Notes under the pieces: generated by a model
Told to the model about the DNA's origin: nothing
Database searches by the model: none
What the model saw: the letters and a program-made list of their open reading frames with translations, nothing else
Shown: in pieces, positions 45,437-55,113 of the stretch
Layout of the letters: each line of letters starts with the position of its first letter
Position numbering within the stretch: the stretch's first letter is position 1
Made by a program: the position numbers and the translations under genes
Assembly (NCBI RefSeq): GCF_015070875.1
Contig: NZ_JADDIV010000002.1
Span: 1 to 64,000, forward strand
Direction of reading: 5' to 3'
Source: Ramlibacter pallidus
GTDB taxonomy: Bacteria; Pseudomonadota; Gammaproteobacteria; Burkholderiales; Burkholderiaceae_C
DNA length: 64,000 nt

Positions 45437-45898
45437 TCAGTGCTGGATGCCTTCGCGGCCCGTGATCGTCATGAGCGTCGCGCCCAGGGTGGCGATCAGC
45501 TTTTCGCGGCCTTCGTGCAGCGCGTACGCGCGGCCCTCGGTCACGGTGATGGTCCGGCCCGGCTTGACCACGACGCCTTCCATGCGGAAGCGTTGTCCCT
45601 GCGCCGGCGCGAGCAGGTTGATCTTGAATTCGATGGTGAGCACGCCGGCCTCCGCGGGCATCAGCGTGGAGGCCGCGTAGCCGCAGGCCGAATCGAGCGC
45701 CGTCGCCACCATGCCGGCATGCAGGAAGCCGTGCTGCTGCGTGAGCCCCTGCTGCCAGGGCAGTTCGATGGTCACGCGGCCGGGTGCGATCTCGCACAGC
45801 GCCGCGCCGATCGTGCCCATCGCGCCCTGCCGGGCGAAGCTCGCCCGCACGCGCTCGGCGAAGGCGGGGTCCTGCGGTTCGAAGCGGGAGGCGTCCAT
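45437..45898 (-). CDS. PaaI-family acyl-CoA thioesterase
   Basis: A 153-residue hotdog-fold thioesterase, with [25 protein letters not shown] and [19 protein letters not shown]. The HGxxxAG-type active site is typical. It starts 32 bases after the MerR gene, right behind a palindromic operator, and is followed by isovaleryl-CoA dehydrogenase. It probably releases CoA from a branched-chain intermediate or overflow acyl-CoA; the substrate is not defined. Confidence 0.87.
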   Translation of the reverse strand: MDASRFEPQDPAFAERVRASFARQGAMGTIGAALCEIAPGRVTIELPWQQGLTQQHGFLHAGMVATALDSACGYAASTLMPAEAGVLTIEFKINLLAPAQGQRFRMEGVVVKPGRTITVTEGRAYALHEGREKLIATLGATLMTITGREGIQH

Positions 45899-45908
45899 GG
45901 CCGGGTGG

Positions 45909-45930
45909 TTGACGTTGACGTAAACGTCAA
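45909..45930. promoter_or_regulatory. probable MerR (LiuR-type) operator, downstream copy
   Basis: A 22-base near-palindrome: TTGACGTT, then GACGTA, then AACGTCAA. It sits between the MerR gene stop and the thioesterase start, with its inner end one base from the stop. A near-identical site lies upstream of the MerR gene (46364-46384). Both contain repeated ACGT and TGACGT elements, as expected for a MerR dimer site controlling both units. Confidence 0.75.
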
Positions 45931-46350
45931 TTATGCCCTGACCTTGTCCTTCTCGATCCGCGCCAGGAGGGCGCGCGCCTCCTTCTCGTGCGTGCGCACC
46001 TCGTCCAGGTTGGCCTGCAGTTCCGCCATCTGCTCCTCCAGCTGCTGGCGGTGGTGCGCCAGGATGGTGAGGAACTTGCGCAGTTGCGGGCCGGTGTCGC
46101 GCGGGCTGTCGTACATGTCGATCAGCTCGCGGGCCTCGGTGAGGGAGAGCCCCAGCCGCTTGGCGCGCAGCGTGAGCTTCAGCCGCGTGCGGTCGCGGGC
46201 GCTGTAGATGCGGTTGCGCCCGCCGGGACCGGAGCGTTCCGGCTGCAGCAGCCCCATGTCCTCGTAGAAGCGGATCGCACGCGTCGTGAGGTCGAACTCG
46301 CGCGCCAGGTCGCTGATGGTGAAGGTGGAAGTGGATTGCGCGGCGGCCAT
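45931..46350 (-). CDS. MerR-family regulator (LiuR-like)
   Basis: A 139-residue MerR regulator. The N-terminal winged helix has FTISDLAREFDLTTRAIRFYEDMGLLQPERSG, then NRIYSARDRTRLKLTLRAKRLGLSL; the C-terminal dimerisation helix is long, without a Cys metal site. The lack of metal ligands and the neighbouring isovaleryl-CoA dehydrogenase suggest LiuR, the regulator of leucine/isovalerate breakdown. Two matching palindromes flank the gene, so it likely represses or activates itself and the thioesterase-ivd unit. Confidence 0.85.
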   Translation of the reverse strand: MAAAQSTSTFTISDLAREFDLTTRAIRFYEDMGLLQPERSGPGGRNRIYSARDRTRLKLTLRAKRLGLSLTEARELIDMYDSPRDTGPQLRKFLTILAHHRQQLEEQMAELQANLDEVRTHEKEARALLARIEKDKVRA

Positions 46351-46363
46351 GGCCGATTACATC

Positions 46364-46384
46364 TGACGTTTACGTCAACGTCAA
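46364..46384. promoter_or_regulatory. probable MerR (LiuR-type) operator, upstream copy
   Basis: Upstream of the MerR start by 14 bases, TGACGTTTACG is followed by TCAACGTCAA. It matches the site at 45909-45930 when read on the opposite strand. It probably serves autoregulation. Confidence 0.75.
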
Positions 46385-46404
46385 TGAGGCGTCGCCTCGC
46401 GCGG

Positions 46405-47319
46405 TCACCAGCGCGGGATCGCCTCGTCCTTCAGCTGGCCGCGCAGTTCGGGATAGTTGGGCACGACGGTGCGCACCGTCTCCCAGAACCTCGGGCTGTG
46501 GTCCATCACGCGCAGGTGGCTCAGTTCGTGGGCGACCACGTAGTCGATCACCGGCAGGCGGAAGTGGATCAGCCGCCAGTTCAGCCGGATCGAGCCGTCG
46601 CTGTGGGCCGTGCCCCAGAGCGTGCCGGCGCTGGAGAGCGTGAGCTTGCGCCACTGCACGCCCAGTTGCGGGGCATAGTGGTCCAGGCGCTGCGCGAACA
46701 GCGCCTTGGCCTGGCGCATCAGCCAGGCCTGCACCGCGTCGCGGATCTGGGCGGGCTGGGCGGTGTGCGGCAGCCCGATGTGCAGCGTCATGCGGGCGAC
46801 GCCCGGCAGCGCCTCGCCGGCGGTGTTCAGCACGCCGCCGGTTTCGCGGAAGTCGTGGCGCGGGTCCAGCACCACGATGACCGGCTCGCCGAGGTAGGGG
46901 ATGGTGGTGCCGTCCTTCCACTCGATGCGGGCGGCCTCCAGCCTTTCCTGTCGCTCGCGCGCGGCTTCCAGCTTGTTGACGATCCAGCGCGCCTTGGTGC
47001 GCACGGCGGCGTCGACCTCGCCCATCGGGACCCAGCGCGGGGCGCTCACGACCAGGCCCTCCGGGCCCACCATGAAGCCGATGTTCTTGCGGCGCGCGCG
47101 GCGGAACTCGTAGGCGACCAGGACTTCGCCCAGGCGTGCTTCGCGGTTGGCGTCCGGATGGCGGAAGGCCTGGGGGGCGAGCAGCGTCTCGAGCGCCTCG
47201 CCGGGCGAGCGTTCGACGTCTTCGGCGGGGATTTGCGCGGCGGGCGCCGGCGTGCGGTCGGCGACCTTGGCTTTCGGCTCGTCGAACAGGTCGAGGAGGA
47301 GCTGAAAGGGCGACTGCAT
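46405..47319 (-). CDS. YgjP/M48-like zinc metallopeptidase (DUF45)
   Basis: A 304-residue protein. An N-terminal variable region is followed by a YgjP-type domain with the zinc motif YVVAHELSHLRVMDHSPRFWETV, preceded by GTLWGTAHSDGSIRLNWRLIHF. HExxH is present as HELSH. The ATG at 47319 was chosen over a GTG-type start upstream. It is the last gene of the corC-to-plsC block. A hairpin lies between it and plsC. The substrate is unknown. Confidence 0.88.
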   Translation of the reverse strand: MQSPFQLLLDLFDEPKAKVADRTPAPAAQIPAEDVERSPGEALETLLAPQAFRHPDANREARLGEVLVAYEFRRARRKNIGFMVGPEGLVVSAPRWVPMGEVDAAVRTKARWIVNKLEAARERQERLEAARIEWKDGTTIPYLGEPVIVVLDPRHDFRETGGVLNTAGEALPGVARMTLHIGLPHTAQPAQIRDAVQAWLMRQAKALFAQRLDHYAPQLGVQWRKLTLSSAGTLWGTAHSDGSIRLNWRLIHFRLPVIDYVVAHELSHLRVMDHSPRFWETVRTVVPNYPELRGQLKDEAIPRW

Positions 47320-47334
47320 GGGCCGCGATTCTAA

Positions 47335-47352
47335 GTGCGCGCTCGCGCGCAC
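47335..47352. repeat. perfect inverted repeat between plsC and the metallopeptidase gene
   Basis: Eight-base arms GTGCGCGC and GCGCGCAC flank a two-base centre. It follows the plsC stop by nine bases. No T-run follows on the minus strand, so it is more likely an attenuator or mRNA end structure than a full terminator. Confidence 0.45.
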
Positions 47353-47361
47353 TCAACCGCG

Positions 47362-48126
47362 TTACACCTGCGCCGGCTCGTTCGTGGATTCCTGCGCGTA
47401 GGCTTCGGGGTCCAGGCGACGCATCTCCGCCTCGATCCAGGCCTGCACCTCGCGCATCATCTCCTCCGGCTGCCGTCCTTCGCTGGGGATCGGCTTGCCG
47501 ATGGAGACGTCGACGACGCCCGGCCGCTTGAGGAAGGACTTGCGCGGCCAGCACTTGGCGGAGCTCACCGCGATCGGGATCACCGGCGCGCCCGTGGCGA
47601 CCGCCAGGCGCGTGCCACCGAGCTTGTACGTGCCCGTCTGGCCCCGCGGGGTGCGCGTGCCTTCGGGGAACATGATCACCCAGATGCCCTGCGCCAGCAG
47701 CCGCTTGCCCTGCTCCACCACCTTGGAGAAGGCCTGCGCGCGCTGGCTGCGGTCGATGTGGATCATGTCCATGCGGCCCATCGCCCAGCCGAAGAACGGG
47801 ATGTAGATCAGCTCGCGCTTGAAGACGTAGGCGAGCGGATGCGGCATCAGCGTCGGCATCAGGAAGGTCTCCAGCGTCGACTGGTGCTTCACCAGCAGGA
47901 TCCCGGGGCTGGTCTTGCCCTGCGGCAGGTTCTCCATGCCGGTGACGCGAACCTGCACGCCGCACAGGATGCGCAGCGCGTCGATCTGCCAGCCCAGCCA
48001 GCGGGCGGCCTTCCAGTACATCTGCTCGCCGGTGGACCAGAGCGAGGCCGTCACCATCCAGATCCCCCAGGGGACCACGGTGACCAGCATCCAGAGGGCA
48101 TGCAGCAGGGAGCGGACGAAAGACAT
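47362..48126 (-). CDS. plsC: 1-acyl-sn-glycerol-3-phosphate acyltransferase PlsC
   Basis: A 254-residue membrane acyltransferase making phosphatidic acid. N-terminal TM at about 7-28. The acceptor motif here is VKHQSTLETF, HX4E in place of the common HX4D. Later motifs are MFPEGTRTPRGQTG and GAPVIPIAVSS. It starts 16 bases after gmhB. The Glu variant is seen in some relatives, so activity is still expected. Confidence 0.92.
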   Translation of the reverse strand: MSFVRSLLHALWMLVTVVPWGIWMVTASLWSTGEQMYWKAARWLGWQIDALRILCGVQVRVTGMENLPQGKTSPGILLVKHQSTLETFLMPTLMPHPLAYVFKRELIYIPFFGWAMGRMDMIHIDRSQRAQAFSKVVEQGKRLLAQGIWVIMFPEGTRTPRGQTGTYKLGGTRLAVATGAPVIPIAVSSAKCWPRKSFLKRPGVVDVSIGKPIPSEGRQPEEMMREVQAWIEAEMRRLDPEAYAQESTNEPAQV

Positions 48127-48142
48127 GGGCGCGGAGTATCGC

Positions 48143-48733
48143 TCAGGCGGGACGCGGCGCCGGGCTGCGGGTGATCAGCCAGTCGGCGAAAGCCGCCAGG
48201 TCCTTGTGCACGCGCGTGCCTTCGGGGTAGCCCCCGGGCAGCACCGGCGTGCCCTGCAGTGCCGGCAGGGTGGGACGCAGGGATTCGGCCTTGCCGGTCA
48301 GCACCAGGTGCGGCTGGCACCCGACGGCCGCGCCCGCGACCAGGTCGCGCGCGGTGTCGCCCACGACGGGTGTGGTGCGCAGGTCCACGCCGAAGCGCTC
48401 GCCGATCTGCTCGAACAGGCCGGGCAGCGGCTTGCGGCACTGGCACTGGTCGTCCGGTGTGTGCGGGCAATAGAACACCGCGTCCACCCGGCCGCCGATG
48501 GCCGCCAGCATCTTGTGCATCTTGGCGTGAATGGCATTGAGCGTCGCGACGTCGAAGAGCCCGCGGCCGAGGCCGGACTGGTTGCTCGCCACCGCCACGT
48601 GCCAGCCGGCGTGGTTCATGCGCGCGATCGCCTCCAGCGACCCGGGCAGCGGCTGCCATTCCTCGGGCGTCTTGATGAACTCGTCGCTGTCGACGTTGAT
48701 CGTGCCGTCGCGGTCGAGGATGACGAGTTTCAT
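48143..48733 (-). CDS. gmhB: D-glycero-beta-D-manno-heptose 1,7-bisphosphate 7-phosphatase GmhB
   Basis: A 196-residue HAD phosphatase in LPS heptose synthesis: nucleophile motif LVILDRDGTINVDSDEFI, the zinc loop FYCPHTPDDQCQCRKP with Cys ligands, and VVGDTARDLVAGAAVG. It lies 12 bases after glyS, a conserved order in this group. Confidence 0.93.
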   Translation of the reverse strand: MKLVILDRDGTINVDSDEFIKTPEEWQPLPGSLEAIARMNHAGWHVAVASNQSGLGRGLFDVATLNAIHAKMHKMLAAIGGRVDAVFYCPHTPDDQCQCRKPLPGLFEQIGERFGVDLRTTPVVGDTARDLVAGAAVGCQPHLVLTGKAESLRPTLPALQGTPVLPGGYPEGTRVHKDLAAFADWLITRSPAPRPA

Positions 48734-48745
48734 CGGAAGGCTCCC

Positions 48746-50851
48746 TTACTGCGCCAGGCGCGAGAGGTCCGCCACGCGGTTCATGGCCTGGTGCAGCGTG
48801 GCGAGCAGGCCCAGCCGGTTCAGGCGCAGATCCGCTTCGTCGGCGTTCACCATGACGTCGTCGAAGAAGGCGTCCACCGGGCCGCGCAGGGCCGCCAGCG
48901 TCTGGAGCGAACCCGTGTAGTCACCGGCTTCGAACTGGCTGCGGGCTTCCGGCGCGATCTTCCGCGTGGCGGCGTAGAGCGCCTTTTCCGCGTCTTCCTT
49001 CAGCAGCGGTTCGCTCACGTGCGGGTCGGCGCGGTCGGCCTTCTTCAGGATGTTGCCGATGCGCTTGTTGGCGGCGGCCAGCGCAGGCGCTTCGGGCAGC
49101 GCCGCGAACGCGCGCACCGCCGCCAGCCGCTTGGCGACGTCGCCCAGCCGCTGCGGACGCAGGGCCAGCACCGCATCCACTTCCTGCGCGCTGTAGCCCT
49201 GCTCGCGCAGCATGCCGGCGAGGCGTTCGTAGATGAAGTCCGTGAGCTGCTCCGCGGTGCCGGGCTGCGCCTGCGGGAACAGGCCGAGGGCTTCGATCAC
49301 CAGCTCACCGATGGCCAGGTCCAGGTCCTTCTCCATCAGCATGCGGACGATGCCCAGGGCGTGGCGGCGCAGCGCGAACGGGTCCTTGTCGCCCGTGGGC
49401 AGCTGGCCGATCGCGAACAGGCCGGCCAGCGTCTCGAGCTTGTCGGCCAGCGCCACGACCAGGCCGACCTGGTTGCGCGGCAGGGCATCGCCGGCGAAAC
49501 GCGGGCGGTAGTGGTCCTCGATGGCCGTGGCGATCTCGTCGCCCAGCTGGTCGTGCCGCGCGTAGTAGGCGCCCATGATGCCTTGCAGCTCCGGGAACTC
49601 GCCGACCATGTCGGTCAGCAGGTCGGCCTTGGCCAGGCGCGCGGCGATGTCGGCCTCGTGCGCCAGGTGATCGTCACCCAGCTGCGCGCCGATCACCTTG
49701 GCGATGGCGCGGACGCGTTCGATGCGCTCGCCCTGCGTGCCGAGCTTGTTGTGGTACACGACCTTCGAAAGACCGGCGACGCGCGATTCCAGCGTCTTCT
49801 TGCGGTCCTGGTCGAAGAAGAACTTGGCATCCGCCAGCCGCGGTCGCACCACGCGTTCGTTGCCGCCGACCACGGCGCTCGCATCCTGCGGACGGATGTT
49901 GCTGACGACCAGGAAGCGGTTCGTGAGCTTGCCTTGCGCGTCCAGCAGCGGGAAGTACTTCTGGTTGGCCTTCATCGTGAGGATCAGGCATTCCTGCGGC
50001 ACTTCGAGGAACTCGGGCTCGAACGTGCACGTGAGCACGTTCGGGCGTTCCACCAGCGCGGTCACTTCGTCGAGCAGCGCCTCGTCCTCGATGGGACGCG
50101 CGCCACCGCCGGCGCGTGCGGCCGCTTCCTGCAGCTGCCGGACGATTTCGGCCCGGCGCTCGGCGAAGCCGGCGACCACCGCGCCCTGCTCCAGCAGGTC
50201 TTGCGCGTAGCTGTCCGCGTTCTGGATGGTCACCGTCGGCGAGGCCGCTTCGAAGCGATGGCCTTGCGTGGCCCGGCCGGACCGCAGGCCCAGGGCCTCG
50301 ATCGCGACGACGTTTGCGCCGTGCAGCGCGACCAGCGCATGCGCGGGGCGCACGAACTTCACGTCCGTCCAGCCGTCCGCGAGCTGGTAGGTCATGACCT
50401 TGGGGATGGGCAGCCTGGCCAGGCTGTCGTGCAATGCCTTCTGCAGACCCTCCGCCAGCGTCACGCCCTTGACGGTGCTGTCGTGAAAGAGCGCTTCCGC
50501 CTTGCCGTCCATCGCGCGCTTGAGGCCGGGCACCGCGGAGGCGTCGGCCCCCAGCGCTTGCAGCTTCTTCAGCAGCGCCGGGGTCGCGTTGCCCGCCGCA
50601 TCGAGGCCGACGCTGACGGGCATCAGCTTCTGCGACACCGACCTGTCGGCCGCCTGCGGCGCGACCGCCGTGATGTGCGCGGCCAGCCGGCGCGGCGACG
50701 CGAAGGCCGTGAGCCTGGACTCCGTGGAGGCCAGGCCCTGCGCCTTCAGCTGCTCCAGCAGGACGTTCGCGAACGACTCGCCCAGCTTCTTCAGCGCCTT
50801 GGGCGGCAGTTCCTCGACGAAGAGTTCGACCAGCAGGTTCTGCATCGCCAT
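48746..50851 (-). CDS. glyS: glycyl-tRNA synthetase beta subunit
   Basis: A 701-residue beta subunit of the alpha2-beta2 bacterial GlyRS: LLVELFVEELPPKALKKLGESF at the N terminus, central ECLILTMKANQKYFPLLD and KVVYHNKLGTQGERIERV, and a C-terminal anticodon-binding-like domain (VDAFFDDVMVNADEADLRLNRL). The ATG at 50851 overlaps the glyQ stop by one base; the frame extends 11 codons further upstream. Confidence 0.97.
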   Translation of the reverse strand: MAMQNLLVELFVEELPPKALKKLGESFANVLLEQLKAQGLASTESRLTAFASPRRLAAHITAVAPQAADRSVSQKLMPVSVGLDAAGNATPALLKKLQALGADASAVPGLKRAMDGKAEALFHDSTVKGVTLAEGLQKALHDSLARLPIPKVMTYQLADGWTDVKFVRPAHALVALHGANVVAIEALGLRSGRATQGHRFEAASPTVTIQNADSYAQDLLEQGAVVAGFAERRAEIVRQLQEAAARAGGGARPIEDEALLDEVTALVERPNVLTCTFEPEFLEVPQECLILTMKANQKYFPLLDAQGKLTNRFLVVSNIRPQDASAVVGGNERVVRPRLADAKFFFDQDRKKTLESRVAGLSKVVYHNKLGTQGERIERVRAIAKVIGAQLGDDHLAHEADIAARLAKADLLTDMVGEFPELQGIMGAYYARHDQLGDEIATAIEDHYRPRFAGDALPRNQVGLVVALADKLETLAGLFAIGQLPTGDKDPFALRRHALGIVRMLMEKDLDLAIGELVIEALGLFPQAQPGTAEQLTDFIYERLAGMLREQGYSAQEVDAVLALRPQRLGDVAKRLAAVRAFAALPEAPALAAANKRIGNILKKADRADPHVSEPLLKEDAEKALYAATRKIAPEARSQFEAGDYTGSLQTLAALRGPVDAFFDDVMVNADEADLRLNRLGLLATLHQAMNRVADLSRLAQ

Positions 50852-51756
50852 CACGCCGCCTTCTTCTGCATGTCGGCCACCCATTCGCGGGGAGCCATGG
50901 GGAAGCCGAGGCGTTCACGGCTTTCGTAATAGGCCTGCGCCACGGCGCGCGCCAGGTTGCGGATGCGGCCGATGTACGCCGCGCGCTCCGTCACGCTGAT
51001 CGCGCCGCGCGCGTCGAGCAGGTTGAACGTGTGCGCCGCCTTGAGCACCTGTTCGTAGGCGGGCAGCGCCAGCTGCTGCTCCATGAGGTACTTCGCCTGC
51101 TTCTCGTGGGCGCTGAAGGCCGTGAACAGGAACTCGGCATCGCTGTGCTCGAAGTTGTACGTCGACTGCTCCACCTCGTTCTGGTGGTAGACGTCGCGGT
51201 ACTTCAGGCCGTCGGTCCAGGCCAGGTCGTAGACGTTGTCCACGCCCTGCAGGTACATGGCCAGCCGCTCCAGGCCGTAGGTGATCTCGCCGGTGATCGG
51301 CTTGCAGTCGATGCCGCCCACCTGCTGGAAATAGGTGAACTGCGTGACTTCCATGCCATTGAGCCAGACTTCCCAGCCCAGGCCCCAGGCGCCGAGCGTC
51401 GGGTTCTCCCAGTCGTCCTCGACGAAGCGGATGTCGTTCTTCTTCAGGTCGAAGCCCAGCGCTTCCAGCGAGCCGAGGTACAGCTCCAGGATGTTCGCAG
51501 GAGCCGGCTTGAGTACCACCTGGTACTGGTAGTAGTGCTGCAGGCGGTTCGGGTTCTGGCCATAACGGCCATCCTTGGGCCGGCGGCTCGGTTGCACGTA
51601 GGCGGCCTTCCAGGGCTCCGGGCCGATCGCGCGCAGGAAGGTCGCGGTGTGCGACGTGCCCGCCCCGACCTCCATGTCATAGGGCTGCAGCAGCGCGCAG
51701 CCCTGCGCGTCCCAGTAGGATTGCAGCTTCAGAATGAGTTGCTGGAATGTGAGCAT
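50851..51756 (-). CDS. glyQ: glycyl-tRNA synthetase alpha subunit
   Basis: A 301-residue catalytic alpha subunit. The sequence opens [34 protein letters not shown] and includes [26 protein letters not shown]. The ATG at 51756 gives this canonical start; a longer frame upstream lacks homology. It is coupled to glyS (one-base overlap) and lies 65 bases after lnt. Confidence 0.97.
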   Translation of the reverse strand: MLTFQQLILKLQSYWDAQGCALLQPYDMEVGAGTSHTATFLRAIGPEPWKAAYVQPSRRPKDGRYGQNPNRLQHYYQYQVVLKPAPANILELYLGSLEALGFDLKKNDIRFVEDDWENPTLGAWGLGWEVWLNGMEVTQFTYFQQVGGIDCKPITGEITYGLERLAMYLQGVDNVYDLAWTDGLKYRDVYHQNEVEQSTYNFEHSDAEFLFTAFSAHEKQAKYLMEQQLALPAYEQVLKAAHTFNLLDARGAISVTERAAYIGRIRNLARAVAQAYYESRERLGFPMAPREWVADMQKKAA

Positions 51757-51821
51757 AGGGAGCGGGGCCTCACGGGCGGCCCCGTTTCGGCGCGGCCCGG
51801 TGGGCCGCGGAACCTTCCATT

Positions 51822-53360
51822 TTAGGGCCGCGGGCCGCGCCGGCCGGCAACCAGCGCCGCGGCGGCCGCGGCCAGGGCGGCCAGCCACAGCGGCCCGAGG
51901 CCGAACCGCGACACCCAGCGGGCGAACGGCGTCATGCCCTCGCCGCCCTGCACCTCCCCCACCAGCACGCCGCGGGTGTGGCGCTGCAGGGCGTGCGTGA
52001 CCCGCCCGTGGCGGTCGATGATGGCCGTGGCCCCGGTGTTGGTGGCGCGGATCATCGGCCTGGCGAATTCAAGCGCGCGCATGCGGCTGATCTGGAGATG
52101 CTGGTCGATGGCCACCGTGTCGCCGAACCAGGCGATGTTGCTGAGGTTCACGAAGATCGTCGGTGCCCGGGCCGGGTCCGCAAAGCGGGCGCCGAGCTCC
52201 TCGCCGAACAGGTCCTCGTAGCAGATGTTCGGCGCGAGCCGCTGGCCCTGCCACTCGAAGGAGGGCTGGCCGACCCCTCCGCGGTTGAAGTCGCCCAGCG
52301 GGATGTTCATCATCCGCGTGAACCACTTGAACAGCGGCGGGATGAATTCGCCGAAGGGCACGAGATGGTGCTTGTCGTAGCGATAGGCGCGCCCGGGGCC
52401 GAAGCCGAGGGCGGAGTTGGTGTAGCCCTCCTCGAAGCTGCCCAGGGGCATGCCTACCAGAGCGGCGCGCTGGCCCTGCGCGAACGTCGCGCGGAGCGCC
52501 TGTTCGTAGCCCTCGGGCAGTTGCTGCGGAAGCAAGGGGATGGCGGTCTCCGGTGCCACCACCAGCTGGGCGCCGCTGTCGCGCAGGCGCTGACCGTACC
52601 ACTCCAGCGCGACGGGGATGCCGGTGCCGCCCTGGAACTTCTCGTCCTGCGGGATGTTCCCCTGCAGCAATGCCACCTTCAGCACGGGACCGCCCGCTCC
52701 GTCCGCCGCGGAGGGCCGCTGCACGTTGCACGCGGCGAGCAGTCCGGCGCTGGCGGCCACCGCCACCCAGTAACGCCAGGAGGCCCGCACCGTCCCCAGC
52801 GCGAGGAGCGACAGCAGGTAGGCGAGCCAGGCCGCGGCGGCACCGACGCCGTACACGCCGATCCACGGCACCAGCGGCGCCAGCGGGCCGTCGACGTGGG
52901 CGTAACCGCCCGCCCCCCAGGGAAAGCCGGTGAAGAGCGTGCCGCGCAGCAGCTCGGCGCCCAGCCACAAGGCGGCGAACAGTACCCCTTCCAACCAGGT
53001 GCGGCCGGCCCGGGCGCGCGCGTACAGGCCGGCCGCGGCCGCGTAGTAGAGGGAGAGGAAGGCCGCCAGCAGCACGACGGCGGCGGCCGCCAGGGGCGAT
53101 GCGAGGCCGCCGTACACGTGCATGGAGATGAAGAGCCACCAGAAGGTGCCCGTCAGCCACGCAGTCGCAAAGATCCAGCCCAGCAAAGCCGCGCCCTTCC
53201 AGCTGGCGGCGCGCTGCAGCAGGCCGGCGAGGCCGGCGAGCGACAGCAGCTGCAGCCACCACAAGGGTTGGCCACCGGCCGGCCAGGCCAGCGAAAGGGC
53301 TTGCAGGAGGCCCGCGGCGGCCGCCGCCAGCGGCGCCAGGCCGGCGCGCAACCGCGTCAA
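51822..53360 (-). CDS. lnt: apolipoprotein N-acyltransferase
   Basis: A 512-residue inner-membrane enzyme that adds the third acyl chain to lipoproteins. About six N-terminal TM segments (residues 8-210) precede a nitrilase-like domain. The Glu-Lys-Cys triad is visible in [22 protein letters not shown] and [13 protein letters not shown]. The start is TTG at 53360, overlapping the corC stop as TTGA. The corC-lnt order is widely conserved. Confidence 0.95.
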   Translation of the reverse strand: MTRLRAGLAPLAAAAAGLLQALSLAWPAGGQPLWWLQLLSLAGLAGLLQRAASWKGAALLGWIFATAWLTGTFWWLFISMHVYGGLASPLAAAAVVLLAAFLSLYYAAAAGLYARARAGRTWLEGVLFAALWLGAELLRGTLFTGFPWGAGGYAHVDGPLAPLVPWIGVYGVGAAAAWLAYLLSLLALGTVRASWRYWVAVAASAGLLAACNVQRPSAADGAGGPVLKVALLQGNIPQDEKFQGGTGIPVALEWYGQRLRDSGAQLVVAPETAIPLLPQQLPEGYEQALRATFAQGQRAALVGMPLGSFEEGYTNSALGFGPGRAYRYDKHHLVPFGEFIPPLFKWFTRMMNIPLGDFNRGGVGQPSFEWQGQRLAPNICYEDLFGEELGARFADPARAPTIFVNLSNIAWFGDTVAIDQHLQISRMRALEFARPMIRATNTGATAIIDRHGRVTHALQRHTRGVLVGEVQGGEGMTPFARWVSRFGLGPLWLAALAAAAAALVAGRRGPRP

Positions 53361-54268
53361 GATGCGGTGCCGGCGGCGTCCGCGGGCGAGACCTTGAACC
53401 AGCGCACGGCACCACCCTTGGTGTGCAGCACCACGAAGCTGAGGCCGGCCAGCGTGGCCACTTCGCCGCGCTTAGGCACGTGCCCCATGTGATGCGCGAT
53501 CAGCCCGCCGATGGTGTCGAACGCCTCCACGTCCTCGGCCGCCCCGGCCAGGTCGACGCCGAAGGCTTCGCTCACGCGCTCGATGGAGGTGTCGCCGCTC
53601 ACGCGGTAGGTGCGGTCCGCCAGGCCGAAGATGTCGCCTTCGTCGGCGGCGATGTCGAACTCGTCCTCGATCTCCCCGACGATCTGCTCGAGCACGTCCT
53701 CGATGGTGATCAGCCCGGCGACGCGGCCGAACTCGTCGATGACGATGGCGAGGTGGTTGCGGTTGCCGCGGAATTCACGCAGGAGATCGTTGAGGCCCTT
53801 GCTTTCCGGCACGAACACGGCCGGCCGCAGCAGCGCGCGCAGGTTCAGTTCCGGCGCCCGCTGCAGCTTCAGCAAGTCCTTCGCCATCAGGATGCCGATG
53901 ATGTTCTCGCGGTCGCCCTCGTACACCGGGAAGCGCGAGTGCGCCGTGTTGATCACGAGGTGGAGGATGTCCTCGTACGGGGCATCGATGTTCACCAGGT
54001 CCATGCGCGGCGCCGCGACCATCACGTCGCCGGCAGTGAGCTCGGCCATGCGGATGACGCCTTCGAGCATCACGCGGGATTCGGGGCCGATGACGTCGTT
54101 GTCCTCGGCATCGGCCAGCGTCTCGATCAGCTCCGCTTTCGAGTCCGGCCCCGGATGGATGAACTCGGCAACCTTCTGCAGGAACGTGCGCTTGTCCTGC
54201 TTGTCATGCGCTGCGCGCGCAGGGTGGGGGTCTGACACGGCCTTTGAGGCGGTAGTAGGGGAGCCCAT
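53357..54268 (-). CDS. corC: CorC/HlyC-family CBS-domain protein
   Basis: A 303-residue cytoplasmic protein. A hydrophilic N terminus precedes a CBS pair (about 75-195: VMVAAPRMDLVNIDAPYEDIL, RFPVYEGDRENIIGILMAKDLL and NDLLREFRGNRNHLAIVIDEFG). A C-terminal CorC_HlyC domain (about 215-300, VSGDTSIERVSEAFG) follows. There is no DUF21 membrane part. Linked with magnesium/cobalt efflux or lipoprotein-envelope function. It is first of the corC-lnt-glyQ-glyS-gmhB-plsC block. Confidence 0.92.
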   Translation of the reverse strand: MGSPTTASKAVSDPHPARAAHDKQDKRTFLQKVAEFIHPGPDSKAELIETLADAEDNDVIGPESRVMLEGVIRMAELTAGDVMVAAPRMDLVNIDAPYEDILHLVINTAHSRFPVYEGDRENIIGILMAKDLLKLQRAPELNLRALLRPAVFVPESKGLNDLLREFRGNRNHLAIVIDEFGRVAGLITIEDVLEQIVGEIEDEFDIAADEGDIFGLADRTYRVSGDTSIERVSEAFGVDLAGAAEDVEAFDTIGGLIAHHMGHVPKRGEVATLAGLSFVVLHTKGGAVRWFKVSPADAAGTAS

Positions 54269-54308
54269 AGGATACCGGATCGCCCGGCACCAATGGCTCA
54301 GCCTTGGC

Positions 54309-54965
54309 TCAGCGCCCGCCCTTGCCGCGCGCCTCGCTGGCGCCGCGGCGGATCTCCTGCACGCCGGCGAGGAAGTCGAGGAAGTTCTTCGCCTGGACCT
54401 TCAGCCGGTAGTCCGCCTGCGCCACCTGCTCGTCCACCATCTCGCTGACGCGGCTGTCGAGCGTGGCCGGCGGCAGGCGCAGGTACGCCTCGGTTTCGGT
54501 GCCGTCCCGCTCCAGCGTGGCCCCGGCATTGCGCGCGATGCGGATCATGGCCGTGTTCTCCGAAAGGGCGTGGATGAACATCAGCTCGACGCCCTCGTTG
54601 CGCGCATGGACCACGGCGCGATCGAACAGCCGCGCCCCGTAGCCCCGGCCCCGCGCCTTCGCCAGCACGGACACGCCGAACTCCGCGCCAGGCGTGTCGC
54701 CGGGCTGATGGGGCAGGAAGGCCAGGTGGGCGACCGCGATCAGCTCCAGGCGGCGATTGAAGATGCCGAAGATGTCGTCGCGCTCGAAATCGAGGCGGTC
54801 GACGTACCGGCGGATCTGCTCGTCGTTGGCGGCGTAGCCGAAGCGCAGGTAGCGGTCCTGCGGTTCCAGGGCCAGCAGGTGGGTCGCGATCCGGCCCCGA
54901 TGGCCGGCACCGAGCGACCGGATCGGGACGATCCGGGAGGCGCGGGGCAGTTGCATTTCAGCCAT
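54309..54965 (-). CDS. GNAT-family N-acetyltransferase
   Basis: A 218-residue protein. The GNAT core has LRFGYAANDEQIRRYVDRLDF, AVAHLAFLP, the acetyl-CoA loop VLAKARGRGYGARLF and a C-terminal helical tail. Substrate unknown. The ATG at 54965 was taken; MQLPRAS at 54956 is an alternative. It lies 40 bases upstream of corC on the same strand. Confidence 0.85.
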   Translation of the reverse strand: MAEMQLPRASRIVPIRSLGAGHRGRIATHLLALEPQDRYLRFGYAANDEQIRRYVDRLDFERDDIFGIFNRRLELIAVAHLAFLPHQPGDTPGAEFGVSVLAKARGRGYGARLFDRAVVHARNEGVELMFIHALSENTAMIRIARNAGATLERDGTETEAYLRLPPATLDSRVSEMVDEQVAQADYRLKVQAKNFLDFLAGVQEIRRGASEARGKGGR

Positions 54966-55044
54966 GACGAGACTTTAAGGGTTTTCCCGTATTCGCCAAG
55001 GTCGTACTCCTCTAAATGCGCGAGGAGCGGACGTCCTTCACGAT

Positions 55045-55064
55045 GTTTCGGGGTGCGCCGAAAC
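55045..55064. promoter_or_regulatory. inverted repeat upstream of the cyclase-like gene
   Basis: Seven-base arms GTTTCGG and CCGAAAC are separated by six bases. It ends 50 bases before the cyclase-like start and lies between that gene and the divergent GNAT gene. It may be an operator or a 5' UTR hairpin; no regulator is identified. Confidence 0.35.
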
Positions 55065-55113
55065 GAAACAGCGTGCTACAAACGGACGAGGGGAGTTTTT
55101 CAAAGAAGACGAC

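Noticed and set aside
47915-50929. 1004-codon plus-strand frame opposite glyS
   Set aside because: A shadow of glyS, gmhB and plsC; the translation has no recognisable domain.
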